NCBI GenBank assembly: GCA_947632615.1
Contig: CANRPW010000014.1
Span: 1 to 62,581 of the forward strand
Direction of reading: 5' to 3'
From: an uncultured Clostridia bacterium
GTDB taxonomy: Bacteria; Bacillota; Clostridia; Lachnospirales; CAG-274
Length of the DNA: 62,581 bases
A program made the translations under genes and the position numbers. Position 1 is the first letter of the stretch. Every line of letters begins with the position of its first letter. This document shows, one piece after another, positions 1-9,280 of the stretch. Below the pieces are notes generated by a model that was not told the DNA's origin, did no database searches, and worked only from the letters and a program-made list of their open reading frames with translations.

Positions 1-104
1 TGGTTTGCACTGTAAAAATAAAGTGCAAAAATGCAAAAAGAAGAGATTCCCAGTATAAGCGGTAACATCATCAATTTTTTACTTAATGGCTTATTATCCT
101 TCAT
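1..104 (-). CDS. partial CDS: N-terminus of a membrane-anchored protein
   Basis: An ATG at 104 opens a frame that runs off the left edge and gives about 34 residues. It begins MKDNKPLSKK and continues into a hydrophobic stretch with aromatic residues at about positions 12-31, which is one membrane segment or signal anchor. A GGAGG lies 13 nt upstream and a good sigma-A promoter lies upstream of that. It follows the last phage tail gene on the same strand but has its own promoter, so it may be the first gene beyond the prophage or a late cargo gene. No function can be assigned. Confidence 0.5.
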   Translation of the reverse strand, partial: MKDNKPLSKKLMMLPLILGISSFCIFALYFYSAN

Positions 105-148
105 TATTTCTTGCTATCCTCCATAAATCCCGATTTATCTCTTAGCCT

Positions 149-177
149 ATTATAACATATGAGTTATCGCTTTTCAA
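149..177 (-). promoter_or_regulatory. sigma-A promoter for the left-edge gene
   Basis: Read on the minus strand this is TTGAAA, a 17-nt spacer, then TATAAT. It starts 2 nt beyond the stop codon of the YmfQ-like gene and fires toward the partial gene at the edge. Confidence 0.6.
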
Positions 178-178
178 C

Positions 179-727
179 TTAAAATTCAGGACTTAAGCCT
201 TTCTCAACGGTTCCTTCCACGCTGTCGTTTATTTCGCCCCATGTGTAGGGCTTGACTTTATCCCAAATTACTCGGTTAAGTTCTCCCCATTTGATGTGTT
301 CATAGGTGTAGAACAGGTCAAGATGATAGGGGATTATTTCCTTTAGCGTGTCGATGGCAAAGGTTATCAGTTTATTGTTTTCGGCGTGGATAAAGGTTAT
401 AAGGACGGTCATATCTTTAAAGCCCACAGAAATTGTAATGCCATCTACGGAATTGACTGTACCTTCGAGCATTTCTTTCGTTGCCGTTCCTACTCCGAGC
501 AGTCGAGTTTTTATGGTATTACGCCTTGCATTTATATCTGAAGAACGCTTTGTTATTGCCATTTCGTTTTCCTTGTAGTCAAGATACCATGTGGCATAAC
601 TTAAAAAAATCTGCTTGTAAAGGTCATTTATCTTGTTTTCGGAAGATGTGAGCTTTGCTGTTAGGGCTTTTATAATGTCGGTTGTTACTTTATCAGTTCT
701 GTATATTTTGTGTATCAATTTAAGCAT
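179..727 (-). CDS. YmfQ/XkdU-like baseplate protein (DUF2313)
   Basis: This 182-residue protein resembles the YmfQ/XkdU family of contractile-tail phages and PBSX-type particles, which acts at the baseplate after the J wedge protein. The visible signature is the central part around RRNTIKTRLLGVGTAT and the C-terminal IIPYHLDLFYTY segment followed by repeated W-G-E motifs. Length is normal for the family. It lies 2 nt after the XkdQ/P60 gene. In related tails a baseplate J gene precedes it, and none is present here. It is the last recognisable phage gene, and no tail fibre, holin or lysin follows inside the window. Confidence 0.65.
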   Translation of the reverse strand: MLKLIHKIYRTDKVTTDIIKALTAKLTSSENKINDLYKQIFLSYATWYLDYKENEMAITKRSSDINARRNTIKTRLLGVGTATKEMLEGTVNSVDGITISVGFKDMTVLITFIHAENNKLITFAIDTLKEIIPYHLDLFYTYEHIKWGELNRVIWDKVKPYTWGEINDSVEGTVEKGLSPEF

Positions 728-729
728 AT

Positions 730-2181
730 TTACAACCTCCCATAAGCGTATACATTACTCCACAGCTTGGTCTTTCTTACTCCTACATTCGGATTTTCAG
801 CGTTTATCATCATTCCGTCACCTATGTATACTCCGACATGATAAACCTTGCCGTTATCCGCCCAAAACACAAGATCTCCCGGTTGACGGTTTGAGGCTGA
901 AATTTTGGTACACATATTGTAATAGCCTTGGGCTGTGGTTCTGCCTACGGACTTTAAGCCTGACTGATTGAAGGCATAGCAGACAAGTCCGGAGCAGTCA
1001 AAGCTGTCCGGTCCTTCCGCTCCCCATACATAAGGCTTGCCTACCTGTGCATTTAAAACGCTTGACAGCTTTCCGAAGTCTCCGCTTGAAACTGCCGAAC
1101 CGCCTGACTCTGATTTGCTTACATCTTCTCGCTGTATAACTTCTCCTTCCGTATAGGTCGTAGTTGCATTTTCCTTCAGAAAATTAAGGGTACAACTCAT
1201 TGTGTGGATGTCTCCGCTTACCTTATGGTTTACGGATTGTATTCTGAAGAAATCATCAATCCCCAGAAAGTCATCTATTATGTGCATTACTCTCCCCGGT
1301 CTTGCACTGTCGTGACCGATAAAGTCCATTGTCAGTTCACGCTTCAGTTTATTTTTATCCGTAAGCTCATTTTTGGCAAGGCTTTTTATGTTGTCCAAAT
1401 CCTCAGAGTTGACGGAGTAATTCTCAGATAAAAGCCCGTACTTTTTAATATTCTCATCATCAGAAACGGTAAACTCAACCGCCGGCATATTTCCCGTTGT
1501 CTTGGAATTTATAATTGCCGTAACCCTGTTTTTCATATTTTCTATGGAATGTGTGTACTGTCCTCTGCTGTGTACATCTCTCTGTGTTACGTCAAAGGCA
1601 GCAACATTTACAGCGGGTTTGAAAATATATTCTATGGGTTCTTCGGGAAGTTGAAACACATATATTTTATCTCCCCTCAGCTCATAGTAATATTTTTTAC
1701 CGTCATTTCCCTGCTGAATTTCTATAAGCTCTTTTATAACCTCGTTTACACTTTTGATATAAACACCGTTCACTTTTGCGGGCATATCACATATTTCACC
1801 GATTGGAATATTGACTTTGCCGAAAAGCTCTCTCAGGCAGTCCGACACGCTTTTATCCTTAAACTGAATCACTATGTCATTTTTATTAAGATAAAAGCCA
1901 AAGTCATAAGCCTTTACATTTCTTTTCGGAAAATCCCTCGTTACGCTTACAACAACGGCTTTTATAAGCTCTCCATCATCATTTGAAACGGAAATTATAT
2001 CTCCTGCCATAATAAGCAGTCGGGGAATGTATCTCTCTTCAGAATCGGGAACAGAAAAGGAAAGAGACAGTCCCACACTGTCCATATCCTCACTCCAAGA
2101 AATCTCCCCAACCATATCGGTTATATCGGAGGAATTGCTGTCTTTAAGTAAATTAACCTTATACACTAACAACACCCCCAA
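730..2181 (-). CDS. XkdQ-like tail hub protein fused to NlpC/P60 peptidase
   Basis: A 483-residue protein. Residues 1 to about 340 look like the XkdQ/gpD-like hub component of contractile tails. After a Ser/Gly-rich linker near 350-370, residues 375-483 form an NlpC/P60 endopeptidase with Cys396 (in FDCSGLV), His448 (in YHVGVYIGDG) and a polar third residue near Asn460. Such hub peptidases cut peptidoglycan stem peptides during DNA entry, so this is probably the tail-associated lysin. The start overlaps the preceding gene by 23 nt. In PBSX-like clusters XkdQ comes before XkdR/XkdS; here it comes after them, occupying the place of baseplate J. Confidence 0.75.
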   Translation of the reverse strand: MGVLLVYKVNLLKDSNSSDITDMVGEISWSEDMDSVGLSLSFSVPDSEERYIPRLLIMAGDIISVSNDDGELIKAVVVSVTRDFPKRNVKAYDFGFYLNKNDIVIQFKDKSVSDCLRELFGKVNIPIGEICDMPAKVNGVYIKSVNEVIKELIEIQQGNDGKKYYYELRGDKIYVFQLPEEPIEYIFKPAVNVAAFDVTQRDVHSRGQYTHSIENMKNRVTAIINSKTTGNMPAVEFTVSDDENIKKYGLLSENYSVNSEDLDNIKSLAKNELTDKNKLKRELTMDFIGHDSARPGRVMHIIDDFLGIDDFFRIQSVNHKVSGDIHTMSCTLNFLKENATTTYTEGEVIQREDVSKSESGGSAVSSGDFGKLSSVLNAQVGKPYVWGAEGPDSFDCSGLVCYAFNQSGLKSVGRTTAQGYYNMCTKISASNRQPGDLVFWADNGKVYHVGVYIGDGMMINAENPNVGVRKTKLWSNVYAYGRL

Positions 2182-2626
2182 AGCCTATGATTTCTGAGAA
2201 ATTTATAATGCTGTCATCGCTAAGCACAACGGAAAAGGAAATATTAAGCCCTCTGCGTTCCCTTGTTCCTTTCCAGTCCTTAACCTCGGTTATAAGAGGG
2301 TGGCGGAGAAGATTTTCGGTTACCTCTCTTTTAAGCTCTGAGTTCAGATAGCCCATTGGAAGTGTTTTCTTGCCTATGTAATCATAGACGGAAATGCCGA
2401 ATATTTCCTTTTCGTCTTTCGTGTAAACCTTGTAGGCATTGGCAGGAGTACGCAGAACATTCTCCACATACTGCTTTACACCTATGAAGACAGACTGCTT
2501 TTCAGGAACACCGTTTTTAATAAGGTGCTGACCTGTGGAATAGTCAAAGAGGAAGTCAACGCCTGTTTCCTCAGCTTCTGCCACGGTATTTGTATTTTCA
2601 AGAATACTTTCGGGAAACATAATCAT
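2159..2626 (-). CDS. XkdS-like baseplate protein (DUF2634)
   Basis: A 155-residue protein similar to the XkdS/DUF2634 baseplate family (gp25-like in the contractile-tail scheme). Visible features are an FLFDYSTGQ segment followed by KQYVENVLRTPANAYKVY, and a C-terminal region that ends in LNISFSVVLSDDS. It overlaps the upstream gene by 4 nt, so the two are translationally coupled. The assignment rests on remembered family sequence and position between sheath/tube and the hub protein. Confidence 0.6.
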   Translation of the reverse strand: MIMFPESILENTNTVAEAEETGVDFLFDYSTGQHLIKNGVPEKQSVFIGVKQYVENVLRTPANAYKVYTKDEKEIFGISVYDYIGKKTLPMGYLNSELKREVTENLLRHPLITEVKDWKGTRERRGLNISFSVVLSDDSIINFSEIIGFGGVVSV

Positions 2627-2958
2627 TCCTCCCCTAAGTAGATGTATAAATCCTTTATGCTCTCAAATCTGCCTAAAATGTAAATGCTTTGATTATCCTC
2701 GGCAAACATACAGATGTATTTATCGCCTATTTCGTAGGGGTATTCAGGAAGATAAAGCTCATCTTCACATATGCCCGTTCCATCATTCATAAGTCCCTCA
2801 AGGCTGTAAAATTTCGTAAAATCGAAAGGCACTCCCTGATAATAGGTGCGTATGGTGACAGGCTCATGACCTGTCACCTCGCCAACGCACATACCTAACT
2901 TTATGGCATTATTTCTTTTGTGTATCTCCTTGGCAAACTCTACATAATTGTCAGCCAT
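2623..2958 (-). CDS. XkdR-like tail protein (DUF2577 family)
   Basis: A 111-residue protein. The pattern EFAKEIHKRNN at the start and EIGDKYICMFAEDNQSIYIL near the end matches the small beta-rich XkdR/DUF2577 proteins that sit before XkdS in contractile-tail operons. It follows the tail tube gene by 14 nt and overlaps the next gene by 4 nt. The exact role in the baseplate is not established. Confidence 0.5.
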   Translation of the reverse strand: MADNYVEFAKEIHKRNNAIKLGMCVGEVTGHEPVTIRTYYQGVPFDFTKFYSLEGLMNDGTGICEDELYLPEYPYEIGDKYICMFAEDNQSIYILGRFESIKDLYIYLGEE

Positions 2959-2972
2959 AGAATCAGCCCCTT

Positions 2973-3398
2973 TTAGTCAATCGTGGACAGTACCTTAATA
3001 CCCGTGAATGTAAAGGGCATACTCCTTTTTGTGACCGTCTTTGCCTCCCAGTCAGCAGGGGTTATCTCAGTAAACTGAACACCCGTAATCATAAATTTTT
3101 CGCTCTTTCCCGTGTTGGGATCTACAAGATTTGAATATATGGTGTAGTTGGGAGTAATACCCCTCTGCCACATATCGATAAGGTTTGCATCTTCACCTGT
3201 GTTGATTCTGACTCCTTCGAGAGTTCCCTCACCGTCATAGCCTGTGTAAATATGGTGGCTGCAGTAATCGCCGCAGGGTGCAAAGTCCTCAAACTGTCCT
3301 GTCATCTTGATGTTTATCTTGTTAATCTCGATAAGTTTAGTGGTATTGAGGAAAACCTCGCCCGATGTACCTTTTAAGAATTTATTATCATCAAACAT
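2973..3398 (-). CDS. phage tail tube protein (XkdM-like)
   Basis: A 141-residue protein of the XkdM/DUF2001 tail tube type, which polymerises into the inner tube inside a contractile sheath. The N-terminus contains LKGTSGEVFLNTTKLIEI and the C-terminus ends with SMPFTFTGIKVLSTID, typical of these beta-barrel tube subunits. It lies 13 nt after the sheath gene, the standard order. The pairing with a sheath identifies the particle as contractile. Confidence 0.75.
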   Translation of the reverse strand: MFDDNKFLKGTSGEVFLNTTKLIEINKINIKMTGQFEDFAPCGDYCSHHIYTGYDGEGTLEGVRINTGEDANLIDMWQRGITPNYTIYSNLVDPNTGKSEKFMITGVQFTEITPADWEAKTVTKRSMPFTFTGIKVLSTID

Positions 3399-3411
3399 TT
3401 CTCAATCCCCC

Positions 3412-4476
3412 TTATTCCATAGTTACGGTAAATTTCAGATTTTCCATGCAGTTTAAAATCTTGATATTTGCCGCAATAAAAACACTTCTCTTAAAACTCA
3501 TACGCTTTACTGTGTCATCGTCCCAGTCAACGGCAGAGGCTTTGCCTGTGCCTACCCAAGCTGACCGCTGAGCTTCAACATCGATTTCGGCTTTATTATC
3601 AAACTCGGAATCCAAGATGTCCTCGGCTGCGAGATTGTCAAAGTAATTGTTGACCGCCCCGATAAATAACATCTGATTCATGTACTTGTTCTTGAAATGC
3701 CCTTGATAGGTATTCTTAAATTCATCTCTTATGTCATCTCTTATGAGATCCATAGCCTCCACAGTTTCTATGTACTGCATATCCTCTGTAGCTGTGTTTC
3801 CGTTGAGAGTGACGAGAGAGTTTATACCTGTTACTATTCTCACACCGCCTACGTCATTTGTAAGAACAAGCTGTCCTGCTGCGATTGCCTCGTCTATGTC
3901 CTCTACCTCGGTTACAAGACTTAAGTCATTACAGAGGAAATTTGTGCAGCCCTGCGTTACATTGCAGGAGGTTATGATTCCCAAAAGGCTGCTTAAGTAA
4001 TCCTGTGCGGAGACAGGGCTGCCGTCATTGTCCGTGGCAGTCTGATTGAAATATACATAGTGCTTGCAGTCCTGAGAGGAGACTGTACCCACCGCCTTGT
4101 AGGTGTGCCCGTCCTTTTCCATGGATTTTATCCAGCTTGCAAGGTCGCTTTGCATAGTGGAGCTTCCGGGTGAGGCTATCCAGCCTGTTTTCCTTGTTCT
4201 GAGTATTTCGGCGGCGTAGGTTGAAAATTCGCCGCTGTTTGCGCTTATGACTACAACCTCATAAGGAGCGAACGCCATACAGTTTTTTATGTGTGCAAGA
4301 TTTTGGGGTGTGTAAAGGTCGCTGTCAATCTCAGCCACATTTTTATAAACCTTTACATTCGTACTCTCTGATGTAGCGTCCATCAAAAGCATTATTGCCG
4401 TTCCTCTTTCGCTCCTTTTGATGAGAGTTGTTGCAAGCTGTTTAAAGCTGATTTCAATTGTTGGTCTTGTTGCCAT
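3412..4476 (-). CDS. phage tail sheath protein (XkdK-like)
   Basis: A 354-residue contractile sheath protein. The N-terminal IEISFKQLATTLIKRSERGTA and the central part with ARILRTRKTGWIASPG-like sequence, then DDIRDEFKNTYQGHFKNKYM and a C-terminal ILNCMENLKFTVTME, fit the Clostridia/Bacillus sheath family. The C-terminal half carries the conserved assembly domain. It is preceded by AAGGAGG. An antirepressor gene, not a tail gene, lies directly upstream, which is unusual. Confidence 0.85.
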   Translation of the reverse strand: MATRPTIEISFKQLATTLIKRSERGTAIMLLMDATSESTNVKVYKNVAEIDSDLYTPQNLAHIKNCMAFAPYEVVVISANSGEFSTYAAEILRTRKTGWIASPGSSTMQSDLASWIKSMEKDGHTYKAVGTVSSQDCKHYVYFNQTATDNDGSPVSAQDYLSSLLGIITSCNVTQGCTNFLCNDLSLVTEVEDIDEAIAAGQLVLTNDVGGVRIVTGINSLVTLNGNTATEDMQYIETVEAMDLIRDDIRDEFKNTYQGHFKNKYMNQMLFIGAVNNYFDNLAAEDILDSEFDNKAEIDVEAQRSAWVGTGKASAVDWDDDTVKRMSFKRSVFIAANIKILNCMENLKFTVTME

Positions 4477-4495
4477 AGATTAGCCTCCTTAAAAG

Positions 4496-5179
4496 TTATT
4501 TTAAAAGTAAGCGGAAGGTTTCTCTGCCCTTGGGAGTGATTAAGGTCTGAGTGCCTTTCCAGTTGCTTTTCTCGTTAAACGATTCCTTAAGTTCAAAAAG
4601 TCCATTGTTCTTTGTCGCATAAGGCATAAGTCTGCCACGCTTGTCTCTGTAAATGTACTTATTTTCAAGCAGGAAACGAATAAACGCCTTTTCGCCGATT
4701 TTAAGCTGTTTTGCGGTTTCTCTGAAAGAGGTCAGAAGATTTCTGTCCACAAGCTCGTCAAAATAGTCAACCTTGGGCTGCATAATTGCCTTATCAACTA
4801 CAAGCCTTGAATTTTCAAGTTTAAGTTTTCTGAGCTCATCGTCAGCCATTTTTAAGGCTCTTTTCATTACCATATCGGGACTGTTCCAGTATTCCTCAAC
4901 CTGTATGAAGTATTGTCTGAACATCTTTCCCTTTTCGTTGCGCTGAAGCATACAGATTTCCTTTGCCATGGGAATAGTTATCTGATGGTCAATGGTTCTC
5001 CCGCCGTTTTCTAAATTTTTAGAAAACGCTAAGTAGTCTATATTTTCAATAAATCCATAGCCACACATATTTTTAAACCAATCAGCATACTTGGATTTTA
5101 CCTCCAATGCTTCATGTAAATCTCTTGCCAAAACTGTAGGTCTTTCATTATCGTAGTTGATTTTAATTAATTCAGTCAT
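4496..5179 (-). CDS. phage antirepressor (AntA/AntB N-terminal and KilAC C-terminal domains)
   Basis: A 227-residue protein. Residues 1-100 match the AntA/AntB antirepressor domain (VLARDLHEALEVKSKYADW, then ITIPMAKEICMLQRNEKGK). Residues 120-227 match the KilA-C DNA-binding domain (RETAKQLKIGEKAFIRFLLE). Antirepressors inactivate a phage repressor and normally lie in the lysogeny or early region. This one is inserted between the tail terminator-like gene (directly abutting) and the sheath gene, in the same direction, so it would be made with late genes. It is probably cargo or a remnant of recombination. No phage repressor is visible in the window for it to act on. Confidence 0.85.
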   Translation of the reverse strand: MTELIKINYDNERPTVLARDLHEALEVKSKYADWFKNMCGYGFIENIDYLAFSKNLENGGRTIDHQITIPMAKEICMLQRNEKGKMFRQYFIQVEEYWNSPDMVMKRALKMADDELRKLKLENSRLVVDKAIMQPKVDYFDELVDRNLLTSFRETAKQLKIGEKAFIRFLLENKYIYRDKRGRLMPYATKNNGLFELKESFNEKSNWKGTQTLITPKGRETFRLLLK

Positions 5180-5668
5180 TTAAATTTCCTCCGTTTCGTT
5201 ATTAATAAATAATTTTTCCATTGTTTCAAGTTCTGCTTCATCAATAAACTCTGTTCCTATTTCAAAACTGAAGGTGCAGTTCATTACTCCATCGGGGAGT
5301 TTTTCAAACTCCGGATCGTCTATGTAGACTGCACAGTTGTTTTTGATGTGCAAGGGTTCAAGAAATGAATAGGCGAGTTTGTCCTCGATTTCCATAATCT
5401 CTGCCTTGCTGTGGTGTTCGTCCTTTGCATAAAAGTACAAGTCAAAATTGACTGTAAGCTGTCTTAAAGAGGACGAGAAAAAGCCCGACTCAACCGTGTC
5501 CATAAAAATTCTGAAACAGGGTCTTGTAACGGGCTCTTCGATGTCCGAATCAGTAAGCGGCAGTCCGCTTACCTCCGAAATATGACCGCACATGGCTTTA
5601 AAAATGTCTTTTAATGTAATCATATTGTCAGCCAAAGACAACAAAAATTTTTGTTGCCTATCTGTCAA
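5180..5668 (-). CDS. probable tail terminator / tail completion protein
   Basis: A 162-residue protein that overlaps the HK97 gp10-like gene by 11 nt. Size, the acidic C-terminus and the segment VNFDLYFYAKDEHHSKAEIMEIEDKL resemble the short tail terminator proteins that follow gp10-like genes in contractile-tail phages of Firmicutes. It would cap the tube and join tail to head. The assignment is based on position and general pattern, not on a catalytic motif. Confidence 0.45.
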   Translation of the reverse strand: MTDRQQKFLLSLADNMITLKDIFKAMCGHISEVSGLPLTDSDIEEPVTRPCFRIFMDTVESGFFSSSLRQLTVNFDLYFYAKDEHHSKAEIMEIEDKLAYSFLEPLHIKNNCAVYIDDPEFEKLPDGVMNCTFSFEIGTEFIDEAELETMEKLFINNETEEI

Positions 5669-6092
5669 GGTCGCTCATTATTTTGTCTGAGAATTTGTCG
5701 CAGTCAGCCTCATATGTGCTTTCAAACTCTGCGGCAGCTTTGTTAAAAACACGTTTTCCGTGAACATATCTGCCCAAGTAGTGTCCGCTGTGACTGACCA
5801 TCTCATGTCCATATTCAACGAGATGTGCGTGGTAGGCGGGGGCGGCGGCATAAACTCTCACGCTTGCAGCACCTGTTTCGCCGTAAACATAGTATCTGCC
5901 CCGCTTTATTCCTTCGAGATAGTTTCCCGTTACTTCGCCTACTGTGCTTTTTGCCTTTGCGACCGTGACATCTTTAAGCCTTGTTCCCTCCCTTCGCATA
6001 AAATTTTTTACTTCCTTTGGGTAATTCTCGATTACCATTTTGTAGCTTTTGGCAAGCTCATCAAGCCCCGTAACCACAAATCCTGCCGGCAT
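5658..6092 (-). CDS. HK97 gp10-like head-tail joining protein
   Basis: A 144-residue protein with the HK97 gp10 pattern: LDELAKSYKMVIENYPKEVKN, the central YVYGETGAASVRVYA and the conserved PAYHAHLVEYGHE. The family completes the neck between head and tail. In most phages it follows the head-closure gene directly. Here the tape measure and its chaperone are interposed upstream, so gene blocks have been swapped. Confidence 0.7.
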   Translation of the reverse strand: MPAGFVVTGLDELAKSYKMVIENYPKEVKNFMRREGTRLKDVTVAKAKSTVGEVTGNYLEGIKRGRYYVYGETGAASVRVYAAAPAYHAHLVEYGHEMVSHSGHYLGRYVHGKRVFNKAAAEFESTYEADCDKFSDKIMSDLDR

Positions 6093-6103
6093 AAAACCAC
6101 CCC

Positions 6104-9100
6104 TTATATTGATTTGACGGCTTCAACAACTCTTCCGCATATCATATTCCCCAAAACCTCGGCTGCATTTTCAAGCCCGAATATACTGCCGTTTACATTC
6201 ACACTGACATTTATGCTGTTTTCTCCTTTGAGAACCTTATCTGATTTATCCGCCGGAATAACCTGTGAACCCGTGGGAAGATTAATTATCTCACCGCCGT
6301 TTTCATTTATCCTCGTAAAACCGCCGCCAAAGTAGGTGGTTCCCGTAGCGTTTGAATCCACGGACGTTGTTGTTTCTTCCGGAGTTCCGTTTGTACCGTA
6401 GGTGATTGACGGAGTTACGCTTATGGGCTTGGTCAGTGTGTTTTCGAGGATTTTCCTCAGACTGTCCGCAGCATTTTTTGTTTTGCTTTTGTTCTCGTCA
6501 GAGGCTATTCCTTTGGCGTAGTAATCGCCGTAGGTCTTTGTCCCTGCGAGTATTTTTGTCTGGGCTTCGGGCAGAACGGTACTCAGCGTTGTTACTCCGA
6601 AAGCATTAAGTGCCTTTGCATTCTTGCCTACTGCACCTATTGCCGAGGACTGGGCAAATACATTGGCATAGGCTTCAGGTACCTTTTCCATACCCTTCAT
6701 AGCCTTGTTAAGCTCATTAACGGAAGGTGTCATCGCTTCGTAAAACTCGCCTATGTGTTTCCTTGTTTCATCGGGAACATTCTGAAAAGCGTTGTCCATT
6801 GCCCGAACAAGCGAATTGGCAATATCCTCTGTCAGTGGAATTGCTCTGCTTGCAAGGTCATTAAATGCGTCCTCGCTGTAAAGCTCTCCGAGAGCCTTAT
6901 TCGCAGCCTCTTTCATGCTGTCTCCTATTTCGGGAAAGGCTCCCATTATGGCTTCATTCTCAAAGGAAAGTCCCTTTGCCATAAGTCCGCCGATTTTCTC
7001 GTTGTAGGCTGCATTTGCTTCGTCAATCGCCTTTTGAAGCTCTGCAGAGCCATCGGTATACATGAGCTTGGCGGCAGCGATGGCGTCCACTCTGGCATTT
7101 TGGTAGGTTTCTTTCAGCTTTTCCAATTCTTCATTGGTGGCATTTACAAGATTTTCAAAGCTCTCCTTGCTTAAATCCCCCGAAGCAAAGTCCAGTTTGA
7201 GAGTTTCAAGCTTTGCCTCGGATTGGGCTGTGGATATTTTCTCCTGTATTTCAGCCTGTTCTTTTAAGTATTCGGACACAGCCTGTGTTGAGTCAAAGTC
7301 CCAACCGTTTTTGTATGCTTCTTCAACGGCAGTTCTCAGCTTTTCGCCTATGCCCGATGCCTGTTCGTACAAGGCTCCGAAAGCACCGCTTGCGTCCGCC
7401 ATAAACTGAGTACCAAATTCACTGCCCGAAAACAAAAGCTCAGCATTTAAACTCAGACTGTAATGACGGTCATTTATGGCTTGCTGAAGATTGGCTGTGT
7501 ATTCGTCAACCGCCGCAAGGTAGTCCTCTTTGCTTACATCTCCGCCGTACTCAATCTGAAAATTCAGCTTGTTTAGCTTCTGTGCGCTGTCGCTTGTGGC
7601 TTCAAGACTGCTCTTGAATTGCTCCTGTGCATTTGCCGCTTCATCGACTTTATTCAGAAAATCACTGCCAAATACACCTTTTACGACATTTTGGCATTCC
7701 TCTGCCGAAAGAGTTATATCTCCAAAGTGCTTGGCAATATCAGCCTTTTCAAGGTGTTTTTTCCAAAGAAGAATACCGCCCACAACTGCCCCAATTCCTA
7801 CGGCTACCCAAGTCAGGGGACAGGCAAGCAGACTTGTGTTGAATGCCACTTGCGCTACCTTTGCAAGTTTGGTTACTCCTGTGTATGCGCTTGCTGTTTT
7901 TGAAACTCTCTGCCAAAGTGAGCTTACCTTTGTGAGTATGCTGAAGGATTTAAGCCCGACAATAACTCCCGCTCCGGCTGAAGCAAGCTCCCCGAAGTGC
8001 TTTATGGTGAATGAAATTACAGGCTTTATTTTCTCAAAGGCAGATTTGGCAAAGTTGATGGCTTTCGGAAGTTTTGAATCAAGCCAAGCACCGAATTTTT
8101 CCGTAGCCGAGGGCAGCTTTTCGGAAAACCAGTTGAAAAACTGAGTTACATAAGGCTCTAACTTTTTGCCTATTGTAATCTTTAAATCATCAGTTGCTGA
8201 CTGCGCTCTTGCCATTGCACCGCTTAAATTGTTGGTCATTGTATTTGCCATGGCATTCAAAGCACCGCCGCATTTATTCAGGCTATTGTACAGTGCCTCA
8301 TATTCTTTTTCTCCATCGGAGTTTGTTGCCGTAAGTCCTGCCATAAGAGCGTTGAGGGTTGTAAGCTGTGTTTTACCCGCAATCATTGTGAGGTAGTTGT
8401 TTCGTTCCTCCTCGGTCAGGTTTGCCGTTGCTGCCTGAACATCTCTTAGTACATTTGTTACGCCTCTGAATTTTCCCTGTGAGTCATAAGCAGAAACGCC
8501 TATCGCCGCCATAGCCTTTGCGGATTGTCCGCTTTGTTTTGTAAGGTTTACAAGAGTGCTTTGAAGTCTTGTTCCTGCCTCGGAGCCTTTAATACCTCTG
8601 TTTGCGAGTATGCCGAGTAATGTGCCTGATTCCTCCAAGGGTGTATCGAATGCCTTAAATGTACCGCCTACGGCTATATAAGCCTGTTGCATTTGAACAA
8701 GACTCGTGTTTGACTTGTTCTGCGCCCTTGCACATATGTCAAGGTAGTGCTGGAGTTCGTTTGTCTGAAGTCCCAAAGCTGACATTGAATCGGTTATTAA
8801 ATCCGATGTGGTGGCAAGGTCGGAGCCTGTTGCTTCACTTGCTCTGAGAACAGGCATAAGCCCCGAAACGCTGTCCTGCGTAGACCAGCCTGCAAGAGCC
8901 ATGTAAGAGAGAGCGTCTGCGGATTCCTTCGCCGTTTTGGTGGTTGTTTTTCCCGCCTCTCTTGCAGCGGCTTCGAGTTTTTTGTACTCCTCGGAGGTCT
9001 GGCTTATGGATAAAATGCCGGACACATTCGACATACTTTGTTGGAAGTCTTTATATGTATTAAGAGAAGAAACGGCGAAGGCACTCATCGCCGCCACTCC

Positions 9101-9280
9101 TGCTGCGCCTGTTGCCACCGCTGTTTTGGCGAGCTTGGAAAGCCCCTTGTCAATATCCACAGCGGCAGCGTTGCAGTTTTTGAGCTTCTGCTTGAAAACG
9201 AGTGCTTCTTCTCTTGCCTTAGTTAACTTGGGAGTAAATTTGTCGGTTAAATTCAGTATTGTATTTATCGTTTTACCCAC
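6104..9280 (-). CDS. tail tape measure protein
   Basis: At 1058 residues this is the longest gene in the phage module. Tape measure proteins set tail length and are ejected with DNA. The N-terminal region (about 60-400) is of the TP901-type core with LNTYKDFQQSMSNVSGIL, repeated Ala-rich helices and the NLTKQSGQSAKAMAAIGV segment. Two hydrophobic stretches lie near 430-510. The C-terminus carries GGFTRINENGGEIINLPTGS, a motif common in these proteins. The start is GTG at 9280 after GGGAGGTG. It overlaps the -1 frame extension of the tail chaperone by 8 nt, the usual arrangement. Confidence 0.85.
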   Translation of the reverse strand: MGKTINTILNLTDKFTPKLTKAREEALVFKQKLKNCNAAAVDIDKGLSKLAKTAVATGAAGVAAMSAFAVSSLNTYKDFQQSMSNVSGILSISQTSEEYKKLEAAAREAGKTTTKTAKESADALSYMALAGWSTQDSVSGLMPVLRASEATGSDLATTSDLITDSMSALGLQTNELQHYLDICARAQNKSNTSLVQMQQAYIAVGGTFKAFDTPLEESGTLLGILANRGIKGSEAGTRLQSTLVNLTKQSGQSAKAMAAIGVSAYDSQGKFRGVTNVLRDVQAATANLTEEERNNYLTMIAGKTQLTTLNALMAGLTATNSDGEKEYEALYNSLNKCGGALNAMANTMTNNLSGAMARAQSATDDLKITIGKKLEPYVTQFFNWFSEKLPSATEKFGAWLDSKLPKAINFAKSAFEKIKPVISFTIKHFGELASAGAGVIVGLKSFSILTKVSSLWQRVSKTASAYTGVTKLAKVAQVAFNTSLLACPLTWVAVGIGAVVGGILLWKKHLEKADIAKHFGDITLSAEECQNVVKGVFGSDFLNKVDEAANAQEQFKSSLEATSDSAQKLNKLNFQIEYGGDVSKEDYLAAVDEYTANLQQAINDRHYSLSLNAELLFSGSEFGTQFMADASGAFGALYEQASGIGEKLRTAVEEAYKNGWDFDSTQAVSEYLKEQAEIQEKISTAQSEAKLETLKLDFASGDLSKESFENLVNATNEELEKLKETYQNARVDAIAAAKLMYTDGSAELQKAIDEANAAYNEKIGGLMAKGLSFENEAIMGAFPEIGDSMKEAANKALGELYSEDAFNDLASRAIPLTEDIANSLVRAMDNAFQNVPDETRKHIGEFYEAMTPSVNELNKAMKGMEKVPEAYANVFAQSSAIGAVGKNAKALNAFGVTTLSTVLPEAQTKILAGTKTYGDYYAKGIASDENKSKTKNAADSLRKILENTLTKPISVTPSITYGTNGTPEETTTSVDSNATGTTYFGGGFTRINENGGEIINLPTGSQVIPADKSDKVLKGENSINVSVNVNGSIFGLENAAEVLGNMICGRVVEAVKSI

